Source: Actinoallomurus iriomotensis
GTDB taxonomy: Bacteria > Actinomycetota > Actinomycetes > Streptosporangiales > Streptosporangiaceae
Length of the DNA stretch: 64,000 nucleotides
Reading direction: 5' to 3'
Assembly (NCBI RefSeq): GCF_030269445.1
Contig: NZ_BSTJ01000017.1
Location: forward strand, 163,627 to 227,626
How positions within the stretch are numbered: position 1 is the stretch's first letter; each line of letters opens with the position of its first letter. The translations under genes were made by a program, and so were the position numbers. The notes below the pieces were generated by a model. The model ran no database searches. It was given only the letters and a program-made list of their open reading frames with translations, and was not told where the DNA came from. Below are positions 49,346 through 59,063 of the stretch, piece after piece.

Positions 49346-52084
49346 TCACGCGCTGCGCTGGAGGGTGAGGCGGGCCAGTTCCACGCGGGAGCCGATGTTC
49401 AGCTTGCGGAACACGTGGCGCAGGTGGAACGCCACCGTGTGCGCGCTCATGAACAGCTGGTCGGCCACCTGACGGTTCGTCAGGCCCTGGGCGACCAGCT
49501 CCGACACGGCGCGTTCGGTGTCGGTGAGGCTCGCCCAGCCGGAGACCGGGCGGTCGGTGCTGCTCCAGTGCCGGCGGCGTACGCCCAGGCGCCGCAGCCG
49601 GCGGCGGACCCGGGCCGCGTCACGGACGGCCTCCATCGTCTCGTACGCGGACAGGGCCGTGTCGAACGCGGCCACCGCGCGGCGTCTCGCCTCGGCGGTC
49701 TCCTCGTCCGCGGCGACCAGTACGGCCAGGTCCTCCGTTGCCGACGCCCGTGCCCACGGGTCCAGGTGGTCCGCGGCGGCCCGTCCCAGCGCCGCCGGTG
49801 AGCCGTCCAGCAGGCCCCGCGCGTGGTCCGCGGCGGCGCGGATCGCGGGGAAGGCCGGGTTGTCGGCGGCGAGGCGCTCCACGGCGGTGACCACGGCCTC
49901 GGCCGCGGGCCGGGCGTCCACGGCGGGCGCCGTACGGACCAGCCACGCCGCCGCCGCGGGATCGGCGACCAGCGTCCAGCGGTGCCGCAGGACCTGCTCG
50001 CACAGCGCGCCGAAGTCGCCGGCCAGCCGTCCCGCTCCCTCCCGCGCCTCGGTGACCTGGGCCGCCGCCAGCGCGAGCGCGGTGTGCGGATAACCCGGCG
50101 CGGCGCGGGCGGTCCGGTGCGCCGCCGTGTGCTCGTGGGCGGCGCCCACGTTCCCGGCCCGTAGCGACGCCGTGACGAGCACCGACCGCGCGGACGCCAC
50201 GAGCAGCCGCGGGCCGCCCGCCGAGGACAGGCACGTCTCCGCGGCGGCGATCGCCTCGTGGAACCGGCCCGCCGCCAGGTGCGCCCGAGCGGCCAGCACG
50301 GCCGGCGCCGCCGACCACGCGAGCGGCCCCAGCGTGTCGTCGCCGGCACTCGTCATGACGGTCCGCGCCGTGTCGTGCCGCTGCGCGTCGGTGAGAAGCA
50401 TGGCGAGGACCAGCCGGGGATGGACCCGGCGCGTGTCCGCGGCGACCGCGCGGCGTACGGCCTCCTCGGCGAGCGCCAGGCCGGACGTCAGCCGGCCCGC
50501 GTCCCACTCGGTCAGCGCGAGCGTGATGAAGGCCCCGGCGACCAGGGCGTCGCCGTGCTCGCCCTTGGAGGAGACGATCGCCTGCGCGCGCTCGCGGGTG
50601 CCGGAGCCCGCGTTGGCGTTGAGGAGAGCCAGTTCGGCGTCGTCGCGCAGGCCGCCGGGCAGGCCGGGCTCGGCGAGTGCCGCCGACGCCTCTTCGGCCG
50701 CCTCGTCGTCGCGTCCCCGCAGGCTCAGGATCTCCGCCAGCACGCAGTGCAGCCGCGCGCAGGCCGACGCGGGCATCGGCCGGTCGAACGCGGCACGCGC
50801 GAGCCGGGCGGCCTCATCCAGCCGGTCCGTGGCGGTGAGGGCGCGGACCGCGGTGAGGGTGCGCTCGGGCCGTGCGGGTTCGGCCGGGCCGGTGAGTTCC
50901 AGGGCGTGCATGGCGAGCGTCGCCGCGTTCCTCGGCGACCTCGGCAGTACGAAGGCGATCACCTCGTCGAGCCGGGCCAGGGCCCGCGCGTCTCCCGGCC
51001 GTACGCCGCGGATGAGGTGGGCGGCGGCCGAGGCCACCGAGTCCTCGCGCCCGGCCAGCAACTCGCCGATCTGGCGGTGCAGGGCCTGCCGTACCGGCGG
51101 CGGCACCGTCTCGACGACCACGCGGCGGATCAGCTCGTGCCGGAAGCGCAGAACCGCCGGCGCGGCGGCCAGCAGCCCGGCCTCCAGCAGTTCCTCCAGG
51201 CCGGGTACGAGCGCCGCCGGGGTCGTGCCGAGGATCTCGGCCACGTCCTCCGGGCAGAAGGAACGCCCCAGGACGGCGCTCACTGTCAGCAGGTGGCGCG
51301 TCCTGGGGCTGAGTCCGCCGACCCGGCGGGCCACGCCGGTGCGGACTCGATCCGGCAGCCGCGCGGAGGAGAGGCGCGCGCGGCCGCCGGAGACCCTGAT
51401 CGCACCCTCGTCGCGAAGGCCGGTCAGGAGTTCGGTGATGAGGAAGGGGTTGCCGCCCGCCTCGGCGGCGGAGGCCAGCAGTGCGGCGTCGGGCACCGCC
51501 CCCAAAAGGTCGATCGCGATCTCGGTCGCCGCGTCGTCGCCGACCGGGCCGAGGCGGCGGCGCTCGGCGCCGTCGCGCTCCCTGCGGTCGAACAGGCGGG
51601 CCGCGGCGTCGGGGCCCGCGCCCGTACACCGGACCAGCAGCCAGGCCACGGCGTGCCGGGTGCGCCGCGACGCGAGGGGCTCCAGGGCGGCGAACGTGTC
51701 CGGGTCGGCCCACTGCAGATCGTCGAGCGCCACCAGCACGGGACCCACGCGGGCACGCCGGTCCAGGGCCGACCGCAGCCGCTCGATCCACGGCTCCGGC
51801 GGCGACCGCTCGCCGAAGGCGGCCAGCAGCGGCTCGGCGGGCGCGGGCGAGCCGAACTCCCGTGCCCGGCCGGCGACCGTTATCAGCCCACGCGACGCGG
51901 CCTCGCGCACCGCCTGATCCATCAGCAGGCTCTTGCCCGTACCCGGCTCGCCCTCCACCAGGAGGGTTCCCGGCCGCCCGGACTCCGCCGCCCGCAGCAG
52001 CCCGAGCACCGTGGCCCATTCGTGCCTCCGGCCGCGCATCGTCCTCGCCGCGGGGTCCGGATCACGGGACACGGTAGCCGTCAT
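49346..52084 (-). CDS. Large LuxR-type regulator with AAA-ATPase domain
   Basis: A 912-residue LAL-type regulator. An ATPase domain starts near residue 20 (Walker A VEGEPGTGKSLL, Walker B VLVALDDLQWADP), a long TPR-like helical middle follows, and the C-terminus is a LuxR HTH (LTDTERAVSELVAQGLTNRQ, VADQLFMSAHTVAFHLRHVF). LAL proteins activate antibiotic or sugar genes when bound to inducer. ATG 52084 is chosen because it precedes the conserved RGRRHEW region; a GTG at 52126 is an alternative. No clear target is adjacent. Confidence 0.9.
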   Translation of the reverse strand: MTATVSRDPDPAARTMRGRRHEWATVLGLLRAAESGRPGTLLVEGEPGTGKSLLMDQAVREAASRGLITVAGRAREFGSPAPAEPLLAAFGERSPPEPWIERLRSALDRRARVGPVLVALDDLQWADPDTFAALEPLASRRTRHAVAWLLVRCTGAGPDAAARLFDRRERDGAERRRLGPVGDDAATEIAIDLLGAVPDAALLASAAEAGGNPFLITELLTGLRDEGAIRVSGGRARLSSARLPDRVRTGVARRVGGLSPRTRHLLTVSAVLGRSFCPEDVAEILGTTPAALVPGLEELLEAGLLAAAPAVLRFRHELIRRVVVETVPPPVRQALHRQIGELLAGREDSVASAAAHLIRGVRPGDARALARLDEVIAFVLPRSPRNAATLAMHALELTGPAEPARPERTLTAVRALTATDRLDEAARLARAAFDRPMPASACARLHCVLAEILSLRGRDDEAAEEASAALAEPGLPGGLRDDAELALLNANAGSGTRERAQAIVSSKGEHGDALVAGAFITLALTEWDAGRLTSGLALAEEAVRRAVAADTRRVHPRLVLAMLLTDAQRHDTARTVMTSAGDDTLGPLAWSAAPAVLAARAHLAAGRFHEAIAAAETCLSSAGGPRLLVASARSVLVTASLRAGNVGAAHEHTAAHRTARAAPGYPHTALALAAAQVTEAREGAGRLAGDFGALCEQVLRHRWTLVADPAAAAWLVRTAPAVDARPAAEAVVTAVERLAADNPAFPAIRAAADHARGLLDGSPAALGRAAADHLDPWARASATEDLAVLVAADEETAEARRRAVAAFDTALSAYETMEAVRDAARVRRRLRRLGVRRRHWSSTDRPVSGWASLTDTERAVSELVAQGLTNRQVADQLFMSAHTVAFHLRHVFRKLNIGSRVELARLTLQRSA

Positions 52085-52360
52085 GGCTTCAGCGTCCGGT
52101 GCGCGCCCAGGGCCCCGACAGGTCACCGCGGGGCCAAAACCGCGCGCCCGTACGGTCCGGGCGTCACGTGCCCCCGCGTACTCCGACCTGACGGGTGTCC
52201 CCGAGGGCCGAAACGATCAGTGATCCCGGTCCTGGGGGCCGGTGGTGCACAAACTGGGTACCTATGCTGGTAAGAGGGGGGAAATGGCTGGTCATCGCGC
52301 TTTCTGGGGTTGCGACCGGACCCGCCGCGCCGCCACGCGACGGACGGGGGGTGCGTCGCG
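52085..52360. other. Divergent intergenic region, LuxR-ATPase and PucR-type genes
   Basis: 276 bp without a supported gene. GTGCACAAACTGGGTACC is followed by TATGCT (52263-52268), a possible -10, about 90 bp before the PucR-type start. Nothing else clear. Confidence 0.3.
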
Positions 52361-54040
52361 ATGCCGATTATCCCGGAGTCGCCGCCCGGCCCGTCCCCGC
52401 AGGATCAACTGTCCGGCATGCGGTCACTCCTCGCCCTGTCCATGGTGATGAGCGAGAGCGACGATCAGGACCACATCCTCGGGCTGGCGGCCACGGCCGT
52501 ACCCTCGCTCGGACAGTGCCGGCTGGAGGGCGTCCACCTCACCGACGGCGGCTGGCAGGCGGTGCCGGGCGTGCACGCCACCTCCGACGCCCGGGGAGAT
52601 CTGGAGACGCAGTTCGCGGTGCTGAGCGTGGCCGGTGGGCCGGTGGCGGTGCTCGGACGCGGGTGGGCGTGGGCGTTCCCACTGCGCAGCCTCGACGGTC
52701 ATCTCGGCTACCTGGTGGCGAGCGCCGGCGGCGAACCGTCCTCGGCGGAACAGTTCCTGCTGCGGGTGCTGGCCCAGCAGGCGGGGATCGCGATCGCCGG
52801 CGCCCGGCAGCGGGCCTGCCAGCGGGCCGACGCCGAACGGCTGCGGGCCGCCAACGCCGCGCTCGCCGAGACCGTCGCCGAACTGGAGTTCAGCACGACC
52901 GTGCACGAGCGCCTCACCCGCGTCGCGGCGGCGGGCGAGGGGCCCGAGGGCATCGCGATCGCACTGCACGAGCTGACCGGGTACCCGATCGCCGTCGAGG
53001 ACCGGTACGGGAACCTGCGGGCCTGGGCCGGGCCGCGCCGCCCCGACCCGTATCCGAAGGAGCCGTGGGAGTCGCGCGAGCGGACACTGAACGAGGCGCT
53101 GCGCTCGTCCCGGCCCCTGCGGCGCCAGGACCGTCTCGTCGTCACGGCCGGCCCGCGCGACGACGTTCTCGGCCTGCTCGCCCTGATCGACCCGGGCGAG
53201 TCGGCCGGCCGCTCCGAACGCGTCGCCCTCCAGCACGCCGCGACCGTCCTCGGCCTCGAACTCGCCCACCTGCACAACGTCGCCGAGGCCGAACTGCGCC
53301 TCGGGCGTGACCTGGTCGAGGAACTCCTGTCCGGCGCGAGCGAGGAGACCGTGCTGGCCCGCGCCGACGCCCTCGGCTACGACCTGCGGCGGCCGCACCG
53401 GGTGATCGTCGTCGTGGGCCCGGCCGACGAGGGGTTCGGGCGCGCCGTCGCCGCCGCGATGCGGGACACGGGGGTCGGTTCGCTGTTCGCCGTACGGGGC
53501 CGGGAGGTGGTCGTGCTGTCCGACACCGACCGGCCGTGGTCGCGCTTCCGCGAGGCCGTACGCCGGGAACTGGGCGGCGGCCTGTGCCGGATCGGCGTCG
53601 GCGGGGCGTACGACCGGCCGCTGGACCTGCCGCGCTCCTACCACGAGGCCCGGCTGGCGCTGCGGCTCCAGACCGCCGTCACGGGCGATCACCAGGCCAC
53701 GGAGTTCGACCGGCTGGGGGTGTACCGGCTGCTCGCGGACGTGGGCGAGCCCGCGACGGTCGAGGGCTTCGTCCGCGAGTGGCTCGGGAACCTGCTGGAC
53801 TACGACGCCCGCAAGGGGTCGGGGCTGGTGGGGACGCTGAGCCGCTATCTGGAGTGCGGGCGCAGCTACGAGGCGACGACGTCGGCGCTGGCGATCCACC
53901 GCAGCACGCTGAAGTATCGCCTGCGCCGGATCCGCGAGATCTCCGGCCACGACCTGGCCGACCCGGACACGTACTTCAACCTCCAGTTGGCGACCCGCGC
54001 CTGGAACACTCTCGCCGCCCTCCGCGCCGAACGCCCCTGA
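52361..54040 (+). CDS. PucR/CdaR family transcriptional regulator with GAF domain
   Basis: A 559-residue regulator: a GAF-like domain (about 20-160), a short helical linker (AERLRAANAALAETVAELEF), a second sensor part with YGNLRAWAGPRRPDPYP, a diverged GGDEF-like CdaR region (RPHRVIVVVGPADEGFGRAV, LCRIGVGGAYDRPLDLPRSY) and the PucR C-terminal HTH_30 (YLECGRSYEATTSALAIHRS, TLKYRLRRIREISG). ATG 52361 has GGGGGG upstream. Such proteins are one-component activators of catabolic or secondary-metabolic genes; the target is not evident. Confidence 0.9.
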   Translation: MPIIPESPPGPSPQDQLSGMRSLLALSMVMSESDDQDHILGLAATAVPSLGQCRLEGVHLTDGGWQAVPGVHATSDARGDLETQFAVLSVAGGPVAVLGRGWAWAFPLRSLDGHLGYLVASAGGEPSSAEQFLLRVLAQQAGIAIAGARQRACQRADAERLRAANAALAETVAELEFSTTVHERLTRVAAAGEGPEGIAIALHELTGYPIAVEDRYGNLRAWAGPRRPDPYPKEPWESRERTLNEALRSSRPLRRQDRLVVTAGPRDDVLGLLALIDPGESAGRSERVALQHAATVLGLELAHLHNVAEAELRLGRDLVEELLSGASEETVLARADALGYDLRRPHRVIVVVGPADEGFGRAVAAAMRDTGVGSLFAVRGREVVVLSDTDRPWSRFREAVRRELGGGLCRIGVGGAYDRPLDLPRSYHEARLALRLQTAVTGDHQATEFDRLGVYRLLADVGEPATVEGFVREWLGNLLDYDARKGSGLVGTLSRYLECGRSYEATTSALAIHRSTLKYRLRRIREISGHDLADPDTYFNLQLATRAWNTLAALRAERP

Positions 54041-54059
54041 CCCCTTCCGCGCCGTCGCG

Positions 54060-54842
54060 TCAGTGGTCGTGGTCGCTCCGGCCGAGGGTCTGGACCGGGG
54101 TCGCACCGGGGCGGGTCCACTGGGGGACGGGGCGGCTGGTCGGGCCCCAGGTGGCGTTCCCGTCCGCGTCCGAGCGCCAGTACCAGCACGCGTGCCGTCC
54201 CTCGGGCCGTCCCTCGGGCTGGTCCTCCCAGGCCTCGCGGCGGCCGTACGGCGTCATGTCGAGCAGGCTGAAGAACCCGGCGACCGCCTCGTTGCCCCGG
54301 CCCGTCGTGGAGTAGGTGAGGAACGCGCGGTCGCCGTCGCGCAGGAAGCAGGTGAGGTATCCCATGTCCCCACCGATCGGCGCGTCCACGTCGCGCACCG
54401 AGTACCAGGGCTGGGTGTAGCCCATGAACTCGACGTAGGGGGCCACCTCCTCCCACCGGCCCGTGGTCACGATGGCGAACGAGACGCCGCGGGCGTTGAG
54501 GTAGACCGCGTCCTTCAGGTGCCAGGCGATGTTGGTGCAGCCCTCGCACTGCCCCTGGTGCGGCGCGCCGTCGTGCCACATGTGCTTGTAGACCACGAGT
54601 TCGTCGCGGCCCTGGAACAGGTCCAGGAACGGGACCGGGCCGTCGGGCCCGACGACCTCCACCGTCCCGTCGAACTCCACCATCGGCAGCCGGCGGCGGG
54701 CCGCCGCCAGGGCGTCGCCCTGGCGGGTGTGGGCCTTCTCGCGGACCAGGAGCTCGTCGCGGGCGGCCTGCCAGGTGGCCAGGTCGACGACGGGCGGGCG
54801 GCCGGGCAGCGCGGTGGTCGGGTCGTCCGGCGTGATCGTCAT
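54060..54842 (-). CDS. DUF899 (thioredoxin-like) family protein
   Basis: A 260-residue DUF899 protein, a thioredoxin-fold family of predicted dithiol-disulfide exchange. It has KAHTRQGDALAAARRRLPMV near the start, the putative redox pair in GQCEGCTNIAWHL (CxxC), and NARGVSFAIVTTGRW and GYTQPWYSVRD typical of the family. The role in cells is unclear. ATG 54842 opens MTITPDDPTTALPG. It lies alone between the PucR-type gene and the SpoIIE phosphatase. Confidence 0.88.
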   Translation of the reverse strand: MTITPDDPTTALPGRPPVVDLATWQAARDELLVREKAHTRQGDALAAARRRLPMVEFDGTVEVVGPDGPVPFLDLFQGRDELVVYKHMWHDGAPHQGQCEGCTNIAWHLKDAVYLNARGVSFAIVTTGRWEEVAPYVEFMGYTQPWYSVRDVDAPIGGDMGYLTCFLRDGDRAFLTYSTTGRGNEAVAGFFSLLDMTPYGRREAWEDQPEGRPEGRHACWYWRSDADGNATWGPTSRPVPQWTRPGATPVQTLGRSDHDH

Positions 54843-54946
54843 GGTGTTCTCCGTGGTGTCTCGTGCCGGGCGGCGGCGCCCGACGTCCTGGGACGGTCAC
54901 CGGTACAGACTCCCGACCCGGCCGGAACTCATCGCGGCGGCGGAGG

Positions 54947-56098
54947 TCAGTAGGTGGACAGGTCGGGGAAGGGCCCGACGTCCGGTGTCTGGTCGGCGCG
55001 TTCGACCACGACCACGGCGGCGTCGTCGGGCAGGCGGCCGCCCACGTACGCGAGGAGATCGGTGCGGAGGTGGTGGACCAGTGCCTCCGGATCGCCGTCC
55101 TGCCATGACTCGAGACGCTCCGCGAGCGGGTAGAACGCGCCGGATCGGTTCCGGGCCTCGATGACCCCGTCGGTGTAGAGCACGAGCAGGTCCCCGGGGC
55201 GGAACGGCAGGGTCTCCACGGAGTGGTCACTCGCGATCAGCTCGGTCATCCCCAGCGGCGGTGCGGGGTCCTGGAACCGTGGTTTGAGCACCCGCCGTCC
55301 GCGCAGCACCAGTGGTGGCGGGTGACCCCGGCTGATCAGGCGTACCACCGGCTCGTCGTCGGGCACCTCGGCCACCGCGGCGGTGATGAAGAACTCCACG
55401 GCGTGCGGAGAGTCCGTGCCGCCGAGTTCGGCGAGGTTGCGGGTGACGCTCTCCTCCAGATTGCCGACGAGCGCGGGGAGGCCGACACACCGGTGCGCGG
55501 CCTCGCGGAACGCGCACAGCACGGCCGCGGCGTCGCTGATCGCCGCCAGCCCCTTCCCGCGTACGTCGCCGATGAGCAGGCGGCTCGCGCCGTCGGTGCG
55601 GGCGACGGCGTACAGGTCTCCGCCGATGCGGGCCTCGGCCGCCGCGGCGATGTAGACCGAGGCGACGCGCAGCGGCCCGATCCGGGCCGGCATCGGGCGG
55701 AGCACGACGCGCTGCGCGGCCTCCGACACCGACCGGACCTGCGCGAGCTCCCGCTGGCGCCGGTCGCGGAGCAGGCAGTAGACCACCAGGAAACACGTGA
55801 TCAGCACGAGTGCGCTGATCTGCACCTGGTGGTTGAGGGTGCTCAGCCCGCCGCGCAGCCGCCCGGCGAACAGCAGCGCCAGCAGCGCCAGCAGCCCCGA
55901 GAAGGCGGTCGTCCACGGGCCGGCGACCATGGCGGTCAGGGCCGGGGCCACCGCCAGCAGCGGGCCGAGGTGGACGTTGGCGGGCAGAAGGGCGTCGGCC
56001 ACCACGATGGCGACGATGTACAGGATCGGGGTCAATCGCCACATGTGACCCGGTCGCCACGGTGAGCGGAAGAGGTTCTCGGCCTCCCGATGGTGCAC
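54947..56098 (-). CDS. Membrane-bound SpoIIE (PP2C) phosphatase
   Basis: A 383-residue protein: five hydrophobic segments at about 20-110 (ILYIVAIVVADALLPANVHL and later), then a SpoIIE-type phosphatase domain. Metal motifs: GGDLYAVARTDG, IGDVRGKGLAA, YTDGVIEARN and LPDDAAVVVVER. It would dephosphorylate an anti-sigma antagonist at the membrane. GTG 56098 gives MHHREAENLFRSPWR; ATG 56044, opening MWRLTPILYIV, is an equally plausible start. It is divergent from the conservon. Confidence 0.88.
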   Translation of the reverse strand: MHHREAENLFRSPWRPGHMWRLTPILYIVAIVVADALLPANVHLGPLLAVAPALTAMVAGPWTTAFSGLLALLALLFAGRLRGGLSTLNHQVQISALVLITCFLVVYCLLRDRRQRELAQVRSVSEAAQRVVLRPMPARIGPLRVASVYIAAAAEARIGGDLYAVARTDGASRLLIGDVRGKGLAAISDAAAVLCAFREAAHRCVGLPALVGNLEESVTRNLAELGGTDSPHAVEFFITAAVAEVPDDEPVVRLISRGHPPPLVLRGRRVLKPRFQDPAPPLGMTELIASDHSVETLPFRPGDLLVLYTDGVIEARNRSGAFYPLAERLESWQDGDPEALVHHLRTDLLAYVGGRLPDDAAVVVVERADQTPDVGPFPDLSTY

Positions 56099-56376
56099 GT
56101 GAATCTATTTACCCCGGCGGATTCGCCGCCGACCGTCACCCGGCATCGCCCCGGGGCCGACCTCCCTATATAGGGGGAGACGCCACCCAAGTGGGCGGAA
56201 TGGCCCCAACGTTGCTCGCCGGGGTCGTAAGATCACGCGGATGTGACCAGAACAGTGCGCTTTCGTCCGGACCGGGCGGCATGGGTGTCTTCCCACCCGG
56301 ACCGGCGGAGCGACCCCGTAACCGATCCGGCCCGACAACCGTTCCTGTCTTGAGTCTCACCGCCCGCGAGGATCTG
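56099..56376. promoter_or_regulatory. Divergent promoter region of phosphatase and conservon
   Basis: 278 bp without a gene. CCCTATATAGGG (56164-56175) is a perfect palindrome in an otherwise GC-rich stretch and is a good candidate operator. TAAGAT (56228-56233) is a -10-like box before the conservon. Confidence 0.45.
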
Positions 56377-57726
56377 ATGGAGCAACAACTGTTGGTGGCA
56401 GCGGTGTGTTGTCTCGCCGTGGTCACATTCGTCGTCGTGGCCATGCTGGTACGCCAGCGGCAGACCACCAAGCGCCTGCGCAACCGGATCGGCCTGCTCG
56501 AAAGCGGTGTGGGCGTCCGGGAGAACGAGATCGCACACCTGGTCACCGCGCGCCTGCCCGCCCTGGTCCAGTCCCTGAACGGCCGGCCGGTCGACGTTCC
56601 GGGCCCGCTGAACCCCCGGCTGCGCGACGTCCCGTACGGGCGGCATCTGGACAAGGTCATCGAGATGTTCTCCGAGGCCGGCGGCCGGGCCAAGGCGCGC
56701 GCCGACGAGTCCGCCAAGGCCACGCTGAAGGCGATGATGCGCGGCGTGCAGAGCCTGGCCAACGAACAGCAACTGGCGATCTCCCGGATGCAGGCCCAGC
56801 ACGACGACCCGGACGTGCTCGAGGGCCTGCTCAAGATCGACCACATGAACGCGCAGCTCGGCCGCCGCGCCCAGGTCAGCGCCGTGCTCTGCGGATCCTG
56901 GCCGGGCCTGCAGCGGTCCGCCTCACCGCTCACCGACGTCGTACGCGGCGCCACCTCCCGGATCCGTGACTACCTCCGGGTCCAGGTCCACTCCCAGGTG
57001 AGTGACGCCGTCGTCAGCCGCGCGGTCGAGCCGGTCGTGCTCGCCCTCGCCGAGCTGCTCGACAACGCGGCGCGGCACTCGCAGCCGAACACCCCGGTCG
57101 AGGTGAACTTCCAGCCGGCGCACAACGGGATGGCGATCGTCATCGACGACGCGGGCGTCGCGATGACCACCGAGGAGCTGAAGCGGGCCGAACGCCTCCT
57201 CGCCGGTCAGGAAACGGTGGACATCAACCGGCTCGGCGACCCGCCGCAGGTCGGGTTCGCCGTCATCGGCGTGCTCGCGGCCCGGTACGGCTTCCACGTT
57301 TCGGTGGACACGCGCTCGCCGTACGGCGGCGTGCGGGCCGTGGTCTTCCTGCCCACGGGGCTGCTGACCCGCATCGAGGACCGCCCCAAGGCCGCGGTCG
57401 CGGCGCCCGCGCCCGCGCCCGCGCCGGCCCGGCGTGAGCCGGTGCCTGAGCCCTCCGGCGCCCCGGTGGAGCAGCAGCCGTCGCTGACCGCGGGCGGCCT
57501 GCCGCGCCGGCGCCGCGTGTCCACGGCCGACCACAACACGAACGCGGCCCCGCCGGCTCCGGCGGCCGCGCCAGGGCGGCCGGCCCCGCAGCCGGGTTCG
57601 GTACCGCCCGGTGAACCCGTCCGTCCGGCCCGGCAGACCGCCGCCGGGCTGGGCGCCTGGCAGCGCGGCACCAGGTCCGGCCGCGCCACCGTCTCGCATG
57701 ACTCCGAAGGGAAATCGCCGGAATGA
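56377..57726 (+). CDS. cvnA: Conservon sensor kinase-like ATPase (CvnA)
   Basis: A 449-residue protein heading a five-gene conservon, the actinomycete set that forms a GTPase-linked signalling complex at the membrane. One membrane helix (AAVCCLAVVTFVVVAMLV, about 7-25), a coiled region, and a HATPase domain (VVLALAELLDNAARHSQPNT, MAIVIDDAGVAM, VGFAVIGVLAARYGFHV). A proline/alanine-rich tail (350-445) is typical. No phosphoacceptor His domain is obvious. ATG 56377 has GAGGATCTG before it. The stop overlaps cvnB ATG. Confidence 0.9.
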   Translation: MEQQLLVAAVCCLAVVTFVVVAMLVRQRQTTKRLRNRIGLLESGVGVRENEIAHLVTARLPALVQSLNGRPVDVPGPLNPRLRDVPYGRHLDKVIEMFSEAGGRAKARADESAKATLKAMMRGVQSLANEQQLAISRMQAQHDDPDVLEGLLKIDHMNAQLGRRAQVSAVLCGSWPGLQRSASPLTDVVRGATSRIRDYLRVQVHSQVSDAVVSRAVEPVVLALAELLDNAARHSQPNTPVEVNFQPAHNGMAIVIDDAGVAMTTEELKRAERLLAGQETVDINRLGDPPQVGFAVIGVLAARYGFHVSVDTRSPYGGVRAVVFLPTGLLTRIEDRPKAAVAAPAPAPAPARREPVPEPSGAPVEQQPSLTAGGLPRRRRVSTADHNTNAAPPAPAAAPGRPAPQPGSVPPGEPVRPARQTAAGLGAWQRGTRSGRATVSHDSEGKSPE

Positions 57727-58136
57727 ACGACGCCGCGACCAACAAGCTCGGCTGGATGCTCGACGATGCCCTGAAGATGCCGGAGACGCGCCACGCCGTG
57801 CTGCTCTCCGCCGACGGACTGCTGATGGCCCACTCCGAGCGGATCAGCGTGGACAACGCCGAACGCCACGCCGCCGGCATGGCGGGCCTGCAGTCGCTCG
57901 CCCGGAGCACGGCGGAGTTCTGCAGCCAGGCGGAGACCACGTGGCGGCAGACGGTCACCGAGTTCGACGACGGGTACGTCTTCCTCGTCGCCGCGGGCCC
58001 GGGCGCGTACCTGGCCGTCTCGGCCACCGAGAACGTCGACATGGAGGCCGTGTCCTTCCGGCTGCAGGAGCTCGTGCAGCGTCTGGGCAAGGAGCTCACC
58101 ACCCCGCCGAGAGGTGATCTGGGCGGCGTCCGGTGA
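57723..58136 (+). CDS. cvnB: Conservon Roadblock/LC7 protein (CvnB)
   Basis: A 137-residue Roadblock/LC7 protein, the dynein-light-chain-like fold that acts as a GTPase partner (as in MglB). Family pattern: LDDALKMPETRHAVLLSADG, LLMAHSERISVDNAERHAAG, YVFLVAAGPGAYLAVS. ATG 57723 overlaps the cvnA stop, and its own stop overlaps cvnC GTG, so translation is coupled across the operon. Likely regulates the CvnD GTPase. Confidence 0.92.
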   Translation: MNDAATNKLGWMLDDALKMPETRHAVLLSADGLLMAHSERISVDNAERHAAGMAGLQSLARSTAEFCSQAETTWRQTVTEFDDGYVFLVAAGPGAYLAVSATENVDMEAVSFRLQELVQRLGKELTTPPRGDLGGVR

Positions 58137-58486
58137 GCCCGCCGCGGCACGACCGTGCGCTGGTCCGGCCCCACGTCGTCACGGGAGGCCGCGCGCACCC
58201 GACCCGCAACATCTTCGACCTGGTCACTCTCGTGATCGCGAGCCGTACCCAGGTCGCCGGGCTGAGCCCGGAGAAACGCAAGGTGATGGAGCTGTGTCAG
58301 GGCGGCGCACTCTCGGTCGCCGAGGTCGCCGCCCATCTCGCACTGCCCGTCAGCGTTACCAAGGTTCTGCTGTCCGACCTCGTGGACAGCGGGCACATCG
58401 TGACCCGCGCGTCCGCTGCCGAGCCCGCCGAGCCGTCGGACCATCTGCTCAGGGAGGTATTGGATGGGCTCCGCGCTCGTCTCTGA
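58133..58486 (+). CDS. cvnC: Conservon DUF742 protein (CvnC)
   Basis: A 117-residue DUF742 protein with a winged-helix-like fold: RPHVVTGGRAHPTRNIFDLV, SPEKRKVMELCQGGALSVAE, VAAHLALPVSVTKVLLSDLV. It is a fixed part of conservons, thought to bind the kinase-like and GTPase members. GTG 58133 overlaps the cvnB stop (GTGA). Its end overlaps the GTPase gene by 23 bp. Confidence 0.92.
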   Translation: MSPPRHDRALVRPHVVTGGRAHPTRNIFDLVTLVIASRTQVAGLSPEKRKVMELCQGGALSVAEVAAHLALPVSVTKVLLSDLVDSGHIVTRASAAEPAEPSDHLLREVLDGLRARL

Positions 58487-59063
58487 CCGTCTGTACGTGC
58501 GCGAGAGCGTGCGCCACTCCGTGAAGATCCTGATCGTTGGGCACTTCGCGGTCGGCAAGACCACGCTCGTCGGAGCGCTGTCGGAGATCAAACCGCTGCG
58601 CACCGAGGAGCAGATGACGCAGGTCGGCGAGGCCGTCGACGACCTGACCGGTGTGCCGGAGAAGACCACCACCACGGTCGCCATGGACTTCGGCCGCCTC
58701 ACGCTCAGCGACGACCTCGTGCTGTACCTGTTCGGCGCGCCGGGCCAGGAGCGCTTCAAGGCGCTGTGGCACGATCTGGCACGCGGCGCCCTCGGCGCGC
58801 TGGTGCTCGCCGACACGCGTCGCATCGAGGAATCCTTCGACGTGATGACGCTCCTGGAGGAGCGCGGCCTGCCGTACGCCGTGGCGATCAACGAGTTCGA
58901 CGGCGCGCCGATGTTCCCGGAGGAAGAGCTGCGCGACGCACTCGACCTGCTGCCGACCACGCCCCTCGTCAGGTGCGACGCGCGCGACCCGGCGTCCTCG
59001 ACCCAGGCGCTGATCTCGCTCGTCGAGTACCTGATCGAGAGCAAGAAGCGGGAGTCCGCGTGA
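58464..59063 (+). CDS. cvnD: Conservon small GTPase (CvnD)
   Basis: A 199-residue GTP-binding protein of the conservon type. P-loop GHFAVGKTTLVG, switch 2 LFGAPGQERFKALWHDL (DxxG replaced by APGQ, as in this family), and NEFDGA for the base-specific NKxD motif, where N and D are kept. ATG 58464 overlaps cvnC by 23 bp. In Streptomyces these GTPases respond to CvnA/B/C. The stop overlaps the P450 GTG (GTGA). Confidence 0.92.
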   Translation: MGSALVSDRLYVRESVRHSVKILIVGHFAVGKTTLVGALSEIKPLRTEEQMTQVGEAVDDLTGVPEKTTTTVAMDFGRLTLSDDLVLYLFGAPGQERFKALWHDLARGALGALVLADTRRIEESFDVMTLLEERGLPYAVAINEFDGAPMFPEEELRDALDLLPTTPLVRCDARDPASSTQALISLVEYLIESKKRESA